NCBI GenBank assembly: GCA_963970005.1
Contig: CAXAMN010004036.1
Location: forward strand, 71,847 to 135,846
DNA from: Durusdinium trenchii
Lineage: Eukaryota; Sar; Dinophyceae; Suessiales; Symbiodiniaceae
Direction of reading: 5' to 3'
DNA length: 64,000 nucleotides
Shown here piece by piece: positions 50,014 through 59,850 of this stretch. The stretch's first letter is position 1, and each line of letters starts with the position of its first letter. A program made the position numbers and the translations under genes. The notes beneath the pieces were generated by a model. It did not search any database, had not been told where the DNA came from, and saw nothing but the letters and a program-made list of their open reading frames with translations.

Positions 50014-50399
50014 CCACCATGATGCCTTCGTCTAGCTAGCTGCAGGCTTTTTCAAAAAAAAAAGATATGTTGTGCTGACTGCACAGCCTCACACTCGAGC
50101 CAAAATGTCCTGGTGGGATGTTTTGGTGGCTTTTGTGAACATAAAACTTGCACACGCAAGCTACATGATGCAAGTTAGAATCAGAGCAACTTTCATCATG
50201 TGAATCAGCTTGATCATCAATGCCGGAATCAGATTGCTAAAGCGTGAAAAGCAAAACTGCAACACCTGACGCTTGACATCTGTCAGCAAAAAAGACGTGT
50301 CTGAGAAAGTCGCTTGGGGCCTGAAGACATGCAAAGGCCGGAAGACACGTGATGGCACGTGTGTATTTTTCGCATGGTGTCCGTGACCATCGGTGCAAA

Positions 50400-50583
50400 A
50401 CCTCAAACGCCTTGCAGCTTGGCCACTGAAGAAAACCCGAGCGGCCTGCCACGTTCCGACGCTTCTCGGAACGACGACTTCTCGATGTTTCCGCAACGTG
50501 CCGGTGACAGGGCCCCGCCGTCCAACGCGTCCTACGTGTGGTGCGTCAACCACGGCGTCCGCTGTCTCTTAACTCGACGGTGA
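50400..50583 (+). CDS. terminal exon, unknown protein
   Basis: Plus frame ENPSGLPRSDASRNDDFSMF, PQRAGDRAPPSNASYVWCVN and HGVRCLLTRR, then TGA at 50581-50583. CTTGCAG just upstream could be the acceptor. Strong GC3. Confidence 0.6.
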
Positions 50584-50746
50584 AAGGCGTCCATAAGACA
50601 AAGCCGGTGAAAGGGAGAGCATGGAGGAAAGTTAGACTGAAATAGGGTATATATAGCATATAAATGCATATAAATATATGCTCGAGACACAACTCGAGTA
50701 ATATGACCAAACAAAGTATTCTCCCCCCCCAAAGACACCAAATTCA

Positions 50747-50945
50747 TCAAACCCCAACCCAAAGGGTCGCCCAATCACCTTGCACCTCCGCCATCGCCGA
50801 CACACACGGACTCTCTTCGCCATCGCGACACACACGCGCTCGCGCCTGCGGAGGCTTCTTCGGGGCGCTGCCGGGGGAACTCCACTTGGGTTGGCAGAAC
50901 CAGGTCTCCGCCTTTGAGGAGCTCCAGCCTCGGTGGGGATGAAGC
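50747..50945 (-). CDS. candidate terminal exon, unknown protein
   Basis: Minus frame SSSKAETWFCQPKWSSPGSA, PKKPPQARARVCRDGEESPC and VSAMAEVQGDWATLWVGV, then TGA at 50747-50749. A second minus frame (LKGGDLVLPTQVEFPRQRPE) also looks coding. Confidence 0.45.
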
Positions 50946-50960
50946 TACGAACGTAGCTAG

Positions 50961-51026
50961 AAGCTAGGTTGGAGGTCATCGCTATTAGGTTGGAGGCCAC
51001 TACTACTAGTAACAAGAAGCTACTTT
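50961..51026. repeat. family E repeat, combined TTGGAGG and CTAGTAAC units
   Basis: TAGGTTGGAGGTCATCGCTAT, TAGGTTGGAGGCCACTACTA then CTAGTAACAAGAAGCTACTT. This copy joins both sequence words of the family. Confidence 0.7.
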
Positions 51027-51171
51027 ATAGTAAGTTAAATTTCCGGGACGCCAAATTTTCGGGGCTTCTTCTCTCGTCCCGGTGGCCTGGGTATGATGGG
51101 GGTCATGGGCTGGAGGAAATGGCATCATGTGAGAACCACAGAGAGAACATGTGGAAGACCAAGAGTTTGGT

Positions 51172-51260
51172 CGGGCTCCAAGTACCTTCTAAGAAGGTGT
51201 TTGGGGTGGGTTTAGAGGGTCCAAATACCTTCTGAGGAGGTACGACTGGAGCCCTAGGGA
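51172..51260. repeat. family A element, copy 4
   Basis: Complete copy: CTCCAAGTACCTTCTAAGAA at the left, TTGGGGTGGGTTTAGAGGGT core, TCTGAGGAGGTACGACTGGA at the right. It is inverted relative to the 4.36 kb copy. Confidence 0.75.
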
Positions 51261-51452
51261 GGTTGATAGTTGATGGGGTCCCCGCAGGCCTTGCAAAGTC
51301 CCAGACTCTGAAGGGGTGAAGACACACTGAGCTGCAGCTTTGGGACCGGAAGACCTCTAAGTTCAGCCCATGCTCCATCACCTCTTGGTATACTGATTCG
51401 CACCCAGGTAGAGATCCAAACATATCAACCCCAAAATCAAGATCTCTTACAG

Positions 51453-51611
51453 CTTCAATGCCACAGGGCCCCCCCCCTCATCGAGCGCGACACGTTCCAC
51501 GCGCCGAGCATCAAGTCGCCAGACTGGAGATCCTTGGAGACCTCAGAGATCTTCACCAACCAGCAAGGCGTCCTCGGTCGATACGGGGCTGTCATGACAT
51601 CGGTCCAATGA
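51453..51611 (+). CDS. terminal exon, unknown protein
   Basis: Follows TCTCTTACAG and reads, in phase 0, LQCHRAPPLIERDTFHAPSI, KSPDWRSLETSEIFTNQQGV and LGRYGAVMTSVQ, then TGA. The nine-C run at the start keeps this frame only at its present length. Confidence 0.65.
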   Translation, partial: LQCHRAPPLIERDTFHAPSIKSPDWRSLETSEIFTNQQGVLGRYGAVMTSVQ

Positions 51612-51779
51612 GCTATCCCATGAGCTATGGGGTATTACGGTATTCCGATATTCCTATATATATAATTCTCTATATATACCTAGGTGGGCAATTCTTCTGC
51701 ACACGTAAAACTATATACCTTTCCTTGTTTTGCAATCCAAACACCTTCCAAAACTATGAGTTCTTGGACCAAACGTGGC

Positions 51780-51905
51780 TCAAACATGCTCAGTCCACAC
51801 TCCTAACGTCCCGTCCTGGTCCTCTATCACCTGTCCTGCCTGGCGCTTCATCCGAGACACGGTGCTTCCTCCGAATCCAATGCCTGGCGCACCTGCCGTG
51901 TGAGG
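51780..51905 (-). CDS. terminal exon, unknown protein
   Basis: After CACGGCAG the minus frame reads APGIGFGGSTVSRMKRQAGQ then VIEDQDGTLGVWTEHV and TGA at 51780-51782. Confidence 0.6.
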   Translation of the reverse strand, partial: PHTAGAPGIGFGGSTVSRMKRQAGQVIEDQDGTLGVWTEHV

Positions 51906-52074
51906 TAGCGCACCTGGAGTGGAGCACGAAGAGAGGACACACCGGCCTTTCACTTTCTGGTATTTTCGTAGAATTGGGGGTGGACCATGAGACAAGAGAT
52001 ATTTGATATGATTTTGATTTTTTTTTTCTGATTTTGACAATTAGGAATATAATCATGCTTTTTGTTGCTTCCAT

Positions 52075-52227
52075 TCAGAGAGGGAGGCTCCGAAGCTTGT
52101 CTTTCAAGTTTAGCTCCACAGCTTGCCGACAGGTATCATTCTGTTCCGTGAGATTCTGCAGCATCGAGGGATGCTGAGAGAGAAAGGCCCAAGTCAAGGG
52201 ATGCTCCTGAAGCCGCTCTTCAGCCAT
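52075..52227 (-). CDS. short C-terminal exon or 50-residue protein
   Basis: ATG at 52225-52227: MAEERLQEHPLTWAFLSQHP, SMLQNLTEQNDTCRQAVELN and LKDKLRSLPL, then TGA. Helical and clearly coding. The frame stays open upstream (LPLPWPAAC), so the ATG may be internal. Confidence 0.65.
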   Translation of the reverse strand: MAEERLQEHPLTWAFLSQHPSMLQNLTEQNDTCRQAVELNLKDKLRSLPL

Positions 52228-52316
52228 GCAGGCAGCTGGCCACGGAAGTGGAAGTTGCTCTCAGAAACGCAACGCCGCAAAGCAGTTGTAACTGAATTAT
52301 GAAATTGTTTCCAATT

Positions 52317-52583
52317 TCAGACACCGATGTTGACCCAATGCGAGACACATACTGTTTCACATCCATCGGTCTTCGTAACCATGTATTGGGATATGTTTAA
52401 CAAATACGGAATGTGATGACGCACTTGCGGCTCACCCTGTCCATAACGAAGGGAAGCCTTCTGCCCGAAACTTCTCACAATCTCAGATGAAAGGCAGGAA
52501 GAAAGCAAAAGAAACATCTCGTGGTACAGTCCATTACTCTTAAATTCTTTACCAGAGGTTCCATTGTCCTCCTTTCTCGTCAT
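52317..52583 (-). CDS. candidate exon, unknown protein
   Basis: Minus frame SSEIVRSFGQKASLRYGQGE then PQVRHHIPYLLNISQYMVTK, ending SHWVNIGV and TGA. Lower GC3 than its neighbours. Confidence 0.35.
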   Translation of the reverse strand: MTRKEDNGTSGKEFKSNGLYHEMFLLLSSCLSSEIVRSFGQKASLRYGQGEPQVRHHIPYLLNISQYMVTKTDGCETVCVSHWVNIGV

Positions 52584-52589
52584 TTTTTT

Positions 52590-52738
52590 CCAACAAATCG
52601 TCCTGCAGAAACTGCTCCACCACCGGGGACAATGGCACCACGACCTGCGGAGGCATCACTGGTTGCGGCGGTGCCACGCTCCCCGCGGCCACGCTCTCCG
52701 CGCTGTCCGGTGCGACGGTTGGGGTCCTAGCGAAGAGT
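52590..52738 (-). CDS. tandem exon set, exon A
   Basis: After TTCGCTAG the minus frame reads PTVAPDSAESVAAGSVAPPQ then PVMPPQVVVPLSPVVEQFLQ and DD. The head of the exon (AG-GACCCCA) matches exon B 530 bp upstream. Pro/Val-rich linker composition. Confidence 0.6.
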
Positions 52739-52792
52739 GGTGAAGACGGGTGAAAGCTTTGAGCAGCGCGGCAGCGAGAACTCACTAACCCA

Positions 52793-52882
52793 GGGGCTCC
52801 AAGTCGTAGATCCTTACGTTTGGTGGGACTGGGGTGGGTGGCTGAGGGTCCAAAGACCTACTGAAGTACTTGGAGCCCTAAG
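52793..52882. repeat. family A element, copy 5 (diverged)
   Basis: GGGCTCCAAGTCGTAGATCC and ACTGAAGTACTTGGAGCCCT are inverted around a GGGACTGGGGTGGGTGG core; it lies in the interval between exons A and B. Confidence 0.6.
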
Positions 52883-53144
52883 GTAAAGCCAAAAGACTTG
52901 CGGGGCAGCTATAAGCGACTGGAAAGCGAAGTTGACATGAAGTGTCAACTGGGTGATAGCAATGAGTGGCAATTGGTGACAGCCATGAAACCTCTAAATG
53001 GACCGGCAGTGTTCTAGAAGCCTTCGCCAATTCAACCGGAAAGGTATGCCATTTGACATCCCGTCCAACCAAACAAATGTCACGTTCACGACCGCCACGA
53101 AACAAAGAACACACTTTCCTTCGCCGCTTCCGCGTACCGTCGCA

Positions 53145-53277
53145 ACCGCGTAGCGCTCCGTCCTGGGTGCCGAGGTGACCATGATCTGCCCCAGCTCTGC
53201 GGGCGTTTGGGGCGCGGCGAGCGGCAGCTGTGCCGCAACGCCGTCATTGGAACCGTCGGGTGGGGTCCTGGCGAAGG
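53145..53277 (-). CDS. tandem exon set, exon B
   Basis: After CTTCGCCAG the minus frame reads TPPDGSNDGVAAQLPLAAPQ, TPAELGQIMVTSAPRTERYA and VAT, then GT donor. The segment PQTPAELGQIMVTSAPR is repeated in exon C. Confidence 0.6.
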
Positions 53278-53599
53278 CAGGAAGCCCCAAATCGAAGGTT
53301 AGTGGCAGTGAGTCAGTGAGTGAAATCCAAATCGAGTTGTTTCACAAAGATGTGCACCCCAAAATCTCAAAAGTACCTTTCAGAAAGGTTTGCGATACTG
53401 AACTTCTTCCCCCCAAAGCTCCGCTTTCAGCGTAGCAAGACAGCTAAGGTGGCCATTGAGTGGTACGGTCCATACAAGGAAGAACGAGTTTTGGTTCGAG
53501 GCCCTCACTGTGTCGACGCACGTGTGGTCGACGTGGGCAGAGGATGGCAAGGAATGGCCCACCACGGTCCACCAACAAACACTTTCCTTCGCCCACCAC

Positions 53600-53745
53600 G
53601 GTACCGTCACAACCGCGTAGCGCTCCGCTCCTGGGTGCCGAGGTGACCATGATCTGCCCCAGCTCTGGGGGCGTTTGGGGCGCGGCGCGCGGCACGTCCT
53701 GCGCCAGGCCGCCGCGCAGCTCCACCTGGTGTCGTTGGGTCCGAC
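53600..53745 (-). CDS. tandem exon set, exon C, one extra base near its end
   Basis: Minus frame RHQVELRGGLAQDVPRAAPQ and TPPELGQIMVTSAPR. After this, AGGAGCGGAGCGC replaces exon B's AGGACGGAGCGC, so one inserted base shifts the last residues (to SGALRGCDGT). Either this copy is broken or exon B lost the base. Confidence 0.5.
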
Positions 53746-53923
53746 AGACAGGACGAAGCACACTGAAACCGCTCGGTGTCCGACCTACGGACCCTCTTGG
53801 AGTGACCTCTTGGAGTCTGACCTAAAGTCAGCCAGGTCACTTTGAAGGTCCTGGTATATACTTTGAATGGATCAAACCATCGTCCAACTTCTCCCAAGCT
53901 TCAGAACATCAGCGGTTTCACAG

Positions 53924-54036
53924 GTTCTTCTTTCATCGCCGCCGCGTGGAACCCACTGGGCCAGCCCACGGGGGTCATTGGTGCGACCCGCTTCCTGGAC
54001 TCCATCGTTTCACATGGCCGGTTGACCGAGGTCTGA
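53924..54036 (+). CDS. terminal exon, unknown protein
   Basis: After GGTTTCACAG the plus frame reads SSFIAAAWNPLGQPTGVIGA then TRFLDSIVSHGRLTEV and TGA at 54034-54036. Acceptor, GC3 and stop agree. Confidence 0.65.
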
Positions 54037-54355
54037 ACCACGCGAGACGGCCGCAGCTGACGGATGAAGACGTGAAAATGGAGACGTCTGAGATGAATTG
54101 TCCGTGTTTTGTGCGTTGTGATTGTTTTGTTTCAAGCAATTGGCAATAGGTTCCAGAGGGAAGGATGTTTTAAGACTTAGGCAGCCTAGTCTCTTTTCGA
54201 CTCTTGTTTCTCCGACGTGGAGCTGGACCAGATCTAGAGGTGTCCTTATGACTCATCATCTGATGCAATGAATTCATGTGAAAGGACTCCAGGACCATGA
54301 AAACAATCTAAACCAAAGAACAACATATGATTCAAAAAACATTCAGAAAAACTGG

Positions 54356-55110
54356 TCAAAAAGGTTTGAGACTCGGTTTGACGGAGTGACCGTGTGCCAT
54401 GTTCATTCTCTTCAGCAGCCAGTGTGCCACCAGTTTCTCACCCTGTGGATCTTCATGAAACACTTGCAGCTCCAGATCCGGCTCTTGAGCCCAAGGAGGT
54501 GTGAAACACAGGCCACAGTCCAAGTCAATCCTGTGATCAACATGTCAAAACCAAACTACCAGAAAGTTTAAATGGATGTAACCCCAGCCCCAGCCACTTC
54601 ATATATGTAAGATGTCAAAACCACTCTCCACAAAGATCCACAGATCCACCAATGTTTAGGCACCTGAGGATTATAATATCTGGTGAACCGAACGCAAATT
54701 ATGGTTGATGTTCCTGGCGCGAGCTGGCTGACACAAAAAGCACACAGCACACCTTGCTGTTGGCGCTCCAGGAAGTCCAAAACTCGCAATTTAAAGCCTA
54801 GCCTCCAAATCCATGTAGACTGTTTTATCAATAAAAACCCAAATATGGAGTGTGACACTACCATTCTGGTAGGCCTTTTGCGTCACTTTCGTCAACCATT
54901 CAAACCCTCTCCCATTCCAGTCGACCCAATACCAACCCGATACCCGCCCCAACCTCACCAGGTGTTCCACATCCACCTCTCCCCCCGCCTCCCCGCGAAT
55001 CCGTAAGACCTCGGTGCCGGGAATCTCCTTGCCGTTCCGGAAGAACCTCCGTGGGACACGTTCCGCGGTGCGGACGGACGGACCGACGGCGTGGGGGGGG
55101 GGGGGCGACC
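54356..55110 (-). CDS. three-exon gene 3' part, unknown protein
   Basis: Exon 1, about 54880-55110: RTAERVPRRFFRNGKEIPGT, EVLRIRGEAGGEVDVEHLVR and LGRVSGWYWVDWNGRG. Exon 2, about 54757-54800: FKLRVLDFLERQQQ, then a GT donor. Exon 3, 54356-54530, after GATCACAG: IDLDCGLCFTPPWAQEPDLE, LQVFHEDPQGEKLVAHWLLK and RMNMAHGHSVKPSLKPF, then TGA at 54356-54358. Exons 1 and 3 are strongly coding; the link between all three is inference from order and strand. Confidence 0.6.
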
Positions 55111-55262
55111 GGTGGGAGAAGGATAGATGGATGAACATGGGTTTGCTGAGGGGCCTTACCTGGGTTTGCTGTATTACCCTTAGGGCCCATTTTTTGTTCC
55201 CCCCTGTGCTTTTGGATTTAGGATTTGATGACTGGGAGGTCCCAAAATGGTTCCAAGAGCAT

Positions 55263-55410
55263 TCATATCAAACGTTTCCACCCACGGCCACGCGCAGAAT
55301 CTTCTGGTCCCACACGGAACGCGCGGAACGCGGAACGCCAGGCCCGCCTGAGGTTGGGGATGGCGCCCTGCCCGAAGGCCACCCCGATGATGTCATCCTC
55401 GAGGTCAGTG
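55263..55410 (-). CDS. terminal exon, unknown protein
   Basis: Minus frame TDLEDDIIGVAFGQGAIPNL, RRAWRSAFRAFRVGPEDSAR and GRGWKRLI, then TGA at 55263-55265. Strong GC3. Confidence 0.65.
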
Positions 55411-55436
55411 GATCGTCTAGTCAGGATCGATGCTTC

Positions 55437-55530
55437 CCTAGGGATCCAGCCGTAGCTCCTCAAAAGGTACGACTGGACCCTCCTGGCACCCACCCCAGTT
55501 CCACCTACTCAGCGGGATCCTTAGGGCTCC
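55437..55530. repeat. family A element, copy 6 (diverged)
   Basis: TAGGGATCCAGCCGTAGCTC and AAAAGGTACGACTGGACCCT, then a CACCCACCCCAG core and AGCGGGATCCTTAGGG. It sits between two minus-strand exons. Confidence 0.6.
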
Positions 55531-55650
55531 TTAGGGCTTCTCAAACCCACCACCCACATGCGCCAAATGCGCCGGTCGCTGCCCTGGCCGATCAACGACA
55601 CCGCCTTCTCCAAAGGTCCACCAGGCAGGTCGCCTCCAATGGCCTAGGAG
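55521..55650 (-). CDS. terminal exon or exon with 3' stop, unknown protein
   Basis: Minus frame AIGGDLPGGPLEKAVSLIGQ, GSDRRIWRMWVVGLRSPKEP, then TAA at 55521-55523. The stop falls in the edge of the family A element, so the element may supply it, or a donor lies just before. Confidence 0.6.
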
Positions 55651-56116
55651 GTCATTTAATTTGGGCCATTGTGGGGCCGAAAGAAGCTCTACAATGGCCC
55701 AGATGCTACAAATGCTCCAATTGCTCTGTGTGCGTGGCGTCTTGACCACGCTTTCTTATATAGTCATGGTGTTATGCGCATGGGACCAGATTACTGCCAG
55801 GAGGCGGCCTTTCCTGTTGCATGAGCTGCTGTAATTAGTAATTCAGAACGGTCACAGGCAATTGCTTTCGGCTGAAAAAAAAAATGATGTTATGCATGTT
55901 TTGTGGAAGCTATTTCAATTGCTAGGTTCTTTTGTGGAAGCACCTGTCCTTCCAAAAAGGTCACCTTCCAAACCTATCCTGGTTTCTTGTTTCAAGTCGT
56001 ACCAGCCCGCCGGCTGGTGAACGGTGAGTGGTTCCACCTTTTCACGGCTCGCTGCGTAGTTCACGGCTCCCTGAGCTGGGGAAGATGGAGACCTTCAGCT
56101 GCAAAGTCGCTCCCTC

Positions 56117-56455
56117 CTAACCACCAGTGTTAGTACCCCTCCGTGGCCAGAAACCACCCCCACTACACTGCTTATTGTCGGCTGCGACATCCAGCATCGA
56201 ACACGCGAGGACACCCAGATGGTCGGATGCTCCATAGATCATATCGAGAACCGCCTTCACTGTCACGCTGTCACTGCCACCCTCGTCCCAAGCCGCTGCA
56301 AGACGGTCCATCACCGGTCCATCACCCTCCCACCTATCACCAACCACCTCGCTCTCCCTCCCTCCACCGTCGTCCTATCCGACTCCAAGGCGCCCAAGAC
56401 GTTTGCGTGTCTCCGATCGTCGACTCCAAGCCTCGCGGCGACGTCACGTCGCCGT
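56117..56455 (-). CDS. two adjoining coding segments, unknown protein
   Basis: Upstream segment RLGVDDRRHANVLGALESDR and TTVEGGRARWLVIGG (about 56335-56455). Downstream segment, other frame: MDRLAAAWDEGGSDSVTVKA, VLDMIYGASDHLGVLACSML and DVAADNKQCSGGGFW to TGA at 56117-56119. GTGATGGACCG is doubled at the junction. Confidence 0.55.
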
Positions 56456-56629
56456 CGACTCGTTTTCACGGAAACCCTCCCGTCGACTCCGCGAAGTCCA
56501 ATGCAACACGTCGAAAACAGGCCGAAGCAGTCGTTCTACCCATAACCTGACTGATGGTTGCCAACGTTCGATTATAGCAGCATAGACCCCATCACCATCC
56601 AAAAAACATCATAACAGTCACTGGTTTTA

Positions 56630-56728
56630 TGATGGGTTTGAACAATAAAACCAATAAAACAAACCAAAAACAATTAAAACAAAAAAACATAATAAAACAA
56701 ACCAAAAAATAAAACAATAAAACCATCA
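56630..56728. repeat. AAAAC/AATAAAAC-rich low-complexity block
   Basis: Tandem variants of AATAAAACAAACCAAAAA. The GC-rich island above it (56.73-56.86 kb) has a weak minus frame, PRLEPGTSSRAFCGVALELN. Confidence 0.85.
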
Positions 56729-57489
56729 AACCCATCACCACCGGGACCGTACCGGGCGGGACCCGGACGTTGGCCGTTCAACTCCAGAGCCACGCCACAG
56801 AAGGCGCGCGAGGAAGTGCCCGGCTCCAGCCTTGGTGGAGCAGAACTGCCCGGTGGAGCTGCGAATCCACGTGGTATTTTGGATTGATTTGTTCTGAAAT
56901 GCTGCTAGAAGCACATGGAAACTATGGCATCTTAGCCGGAACTCACTTTGAATTCATGTCTGACTTCATGAGAATTTATACAAGTTGGCTGGCGTTGGTT
57001 CCGTTGCATCAACCTTAACGAAGTCCACCAGCTAGTTCGAACTATTTTGACATGTCAGCTGCTCCAGCATACCCTCAAGCGTGACACCCAGTGATATGGT
57101 ATGATATGATGCTGTAACACAGACCGCAGGCACCTAAAGTGGGTGTGTCTCTTTCTGGTTGTGTAGTAAACCGCAAAAGGTCCTAACTCCACCTTGGAGG
57201 ACCAGGTTTCTTCTTTCCATCTCTCAGGTTCCGATCTGCCACGAACCATGCATCATCATGCACGCTATAATTCTGCCTTCTCTGCCTTCTCGCGATCGCT
57301 AGATGTCTCATCTAAGCAGAAAGGTCCCAACACACTCCCTGGAGGTTAGGGACAGCTTTGAATTAATTCGTACACTCCCTGGAAAGCATGGTGACGTGGA
57401 TGGCAGTTCACCCTCGAGCCCGAAAAACGCATGTGGTCATCCAAAGACCAAAGCAGGTGGTCCAATTCTTAAAGCAATAAGGTAGCTAA

Positions 57490-57545
57490 GGGGCATCGCT
57501 ACTAGTAACAAGAAGCTACTAGTAACAAGTGCATCGCTACTAGAT
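57490..57545. repeat. family E repeat, CTAGTAACAAG units
   Basis: GCATCGCTACTAGTAACAAG, AAGCTACTAGTAACAAGT and GCATCGCTACTAG in tandem. On the minus strand it encodes ALVTSSFLLLVAMP, a peptide I recall from many Symbiodiniaceae gene models. Confidence 0.75.
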
Positions 57546-57559
57546 CTTCTTCCACGTGA

Positions 57560-57890
57560 AGTGATCTCTGACCGCGCCATGGCACACGCGGATTTCCCAA
57601 TAAGCACAATCCTGCTCCACCACGCAGTTGGCCAGCCTTGGAGCTCAAGAACTGCGGTCAAAATTGATCCATCGGACGAAATTGGAGAAAACAAGGTTAT
57701 ATGTAGGATAATTAGACGCTGATGAAACATATCCTATATACACCATGCTAAAGAAAGGAAACAGAACTGTAGTGTCACGGATAAACGGTTCAACATGTTT
57801 TTCCATCTGCCACGGAAGGAGATCCTTCTGTGGCTCGTAACCTCCAGTGCCGCCCCGACGCGTTAAGTGGCCCAAGGCACGCCACACCGT
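57560..57890 (-). CDS. two candidate exons, unknown protein
   Basis: Upstream: RALGHLTRRGGTGGYEPQKD, LLPWQMEKHVEPFIRDTTVL (about 57765-57890). Downstream, other frame: SDGSILTAVLELQGWPTAWW and IGKSACAMARSEIT (about 57565-57680), running straight into the family E repeat. Confidence 0.5.
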
Positions 57891-58135
57891 GGCCAGTGAC
57901 CAGAAGTCCAGAGTGGTCAGATGTCACCTGCAGATGTTGTTCACCAACAGGTCGGGGATGGTTGGTCATTTATTACAAGTTTTTTTCTCCTGAGGTCCCA
58001 AGCCCATCCTGCCCAGAATTGCTTAAATCAAACAATAATAGCCAATTTATACATGTTGGATCATGTTGGGTTGGAATCCTGTTTGTGGTGAAGCAGAATC
58101 GCATCGATCTCTTTGCTTTTCCTGAGAGTCATGAC

Positions 58136-58320
58136 TCATGACTGATTTTTCACCCCGGCCCGGAGGCGCTTGTGGAAAACAAACGACCAGGTAGCGTGGA
58201 CGACACATGAGCTTTGACCTGTCTTCGACTCAGATCCCCACCGGTCGATCCACTGCGCTTTCTGCAACCGGACGCCCATGGTGATGATCGATCCAAGGAG
58301 GATCCGATCGGACCGAGATC
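58136..58320 (-). CDS. terminal exon, unknown protein
   Basis: Minus frame SRSDRILLGSIITMGVRLQK, AQWIDRWGSESKTGQSSCVV and HATWSFVFHKRLRAGVKNQS, then TGA. Confidence 0.55.
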
Positions 58321-58410
58321 TTAGACACCCAGCTGGGCAATGGGGCATTCTGTATGAGCAGGATAGATCTTAGACACCATGGAGACCTTGGAGATCTTAG
58401 ACACCGAGCT
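58317..58410. repeat. GATCTTAGACACC short tandem block
   Basis: Three GATCTTAGACACC words with GGGCAATGGGGCAT between them, just downstream of a terminal exon. Confidence 0.6.
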
Positions 58411-58586
58411 CATGGGGCAATGGGGCATCTTGTCGACTCCAATGGGCCAATTGTAGACGAGGCAAATCGCATAGAACCACCCACCAAGTCCCGGCGGGCC
58501 TTCACTTGCCCCCCGCGCTTGCCGATCTGGAGCTTGGGCGGAGGAACCTCATTCGCCCCAACGGGTTGCGGCGGTGCCAGGAGGAT
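58410..58586 (-). CDS. terminal exon, unknown protein
   Basis: After CACTTTAG the minus frame, phase 0, reads ILLAPPQPVGANEVPPPKLQ, IGKRGGQVKARRDLVGGSMR and FASSTIGPLESTRCPIAP, then TGA at 58410-58412: 58 residues. Pro-rich then basic. Confidence 0.65.
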   Translation of the reverse strand: MLLAPPQPVGANEVPPPKLQIGKRGGQVKARRDLVGGSMRFASSTIGPLESTRCPIAP

Positions 58587-59200
58587 CTAAAGTGATCTAA
58601 ATACGTTTCGGAGCACTGGGAGTCCTATAGAGATAAGTTGTGACTGCAACCCAACAAAATCAGATCGTCCGGAAACATCTCATTTTGGCCTCAAATTGAT
58701 GTCTGCTGTCCTTCCCGAAAGGTGGCTCTACAGCCAAGAGCCTCTGAGATTGTGACCAGTGGCGCATCTTCATCTTCAGCCTGAAACCGGTGCAGGGTGA
58801 AGAAACCCAGTTGTAGGGTAGTATGTTGGCGAATAGTTTTCACACATATATATTATATGTGCGATCGACGGCATTTATTTGGTACTTATAGCCTACTTAT
58901 AGCTCAAATATACTATCTCTTATGTGGGGGTCCTATCTTGTTTAGACTACTTAATAGCAGGAGGTCATGTCACAGTATCTCGTTCAGCCTACTTTAGTAG
59001 CAGATCACATGTTTTCACATCATGATCATTAGCCTCGATTCAGACAGCGAACAAAGCACGCTGAATCGAATTCATCGATGGATTCCGCCAAAGAACACGA
59101 AGACCAATCTTGGGCGGTCACATGTTATGCAGTTCTTTCATGGCCAAGTTCATGGCCAACCCAGTCGTGCCAGGTGTCTGACCACAGTCCGAAGCAGCTT

Positions 59201-59415
59201 TCAACCAGCAAAAAACAAGTTGACGTCCATTTTTCGGAACTTCAATCCTCCCGTGCTGATCTGCAGCTTCTCTGAGTTGCCCCTGCCCTGGGTGGGCAGC
59301 AGCAACACAGCGAGCCTCACCGGACGACGCGACGACCGGTCAGACGGAGTCGGGACCGGCTGAAGAGCTCCGATCGAACGAGCCGAAAAGCGATTCTCTT
59401 CGTCTGAGGCGAAGA
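59201..59415 (-). CDS. terminal exon, unknown protein
   Basis: Minus frame EENRFSARSIGALQPVPTPS, DRSSRRPVRLAVLLLPTQGR and NSEKLQISTGGLKFRKMDVN, ending LFFAG and TGA at 59201-59203. Strong coding bias. Confidence 0.65.
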
Positions 59416-59591
59416 CCAGTGTTTTAAGAGTCATAAGTCTTACCTGTCTCTTTAGAAACAATAAGTCAATAGTAGTAATTGACTATTTGAGTCATATAGT
59501 AGCAATTGACTCCAATTTGTGCCGATCGATTCACCGTTCTTTTTTTTGGGGGGGGGGCAGGTCGCCTGCTCATATGATTAGCTCTTACTTA

Positions 59592-59850
59592 TTATTGGTC
59601 TGCAATAATGACATAATGGTGGTCAAGATGTGGCCATGCCCAAACACTCCATGCCGCATTTGCCCGCATTTGCCATGTTTTTGAGGGGTCACTCTGCAAC
59701 TCTGCAACTCTCTCCGTGGCCTTGCTCTGTTCGAAAGCCCCCAACTCCCCAGCTCTGCACTCGATGTTTCGTCTCGCTGGCCGCGCCTTGAGCACCCATC
59801 ACGGTGGCGACCCGGTGCGCGGTGGCCGGTCGCCGCACCGGAAAAACTGG
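59592..59850 (-). CDS. coding island, two candidate frames
   Basis: One minus frame reads LKARPARRNIECRAGELGAF, EQSKATERVAELQSDPSKTW; another reads VRRPATAHRVATVMGAQGAA and SETKHRVQSWGVGGF with stronger GC3. At least one is real. Confidence 0.5.
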
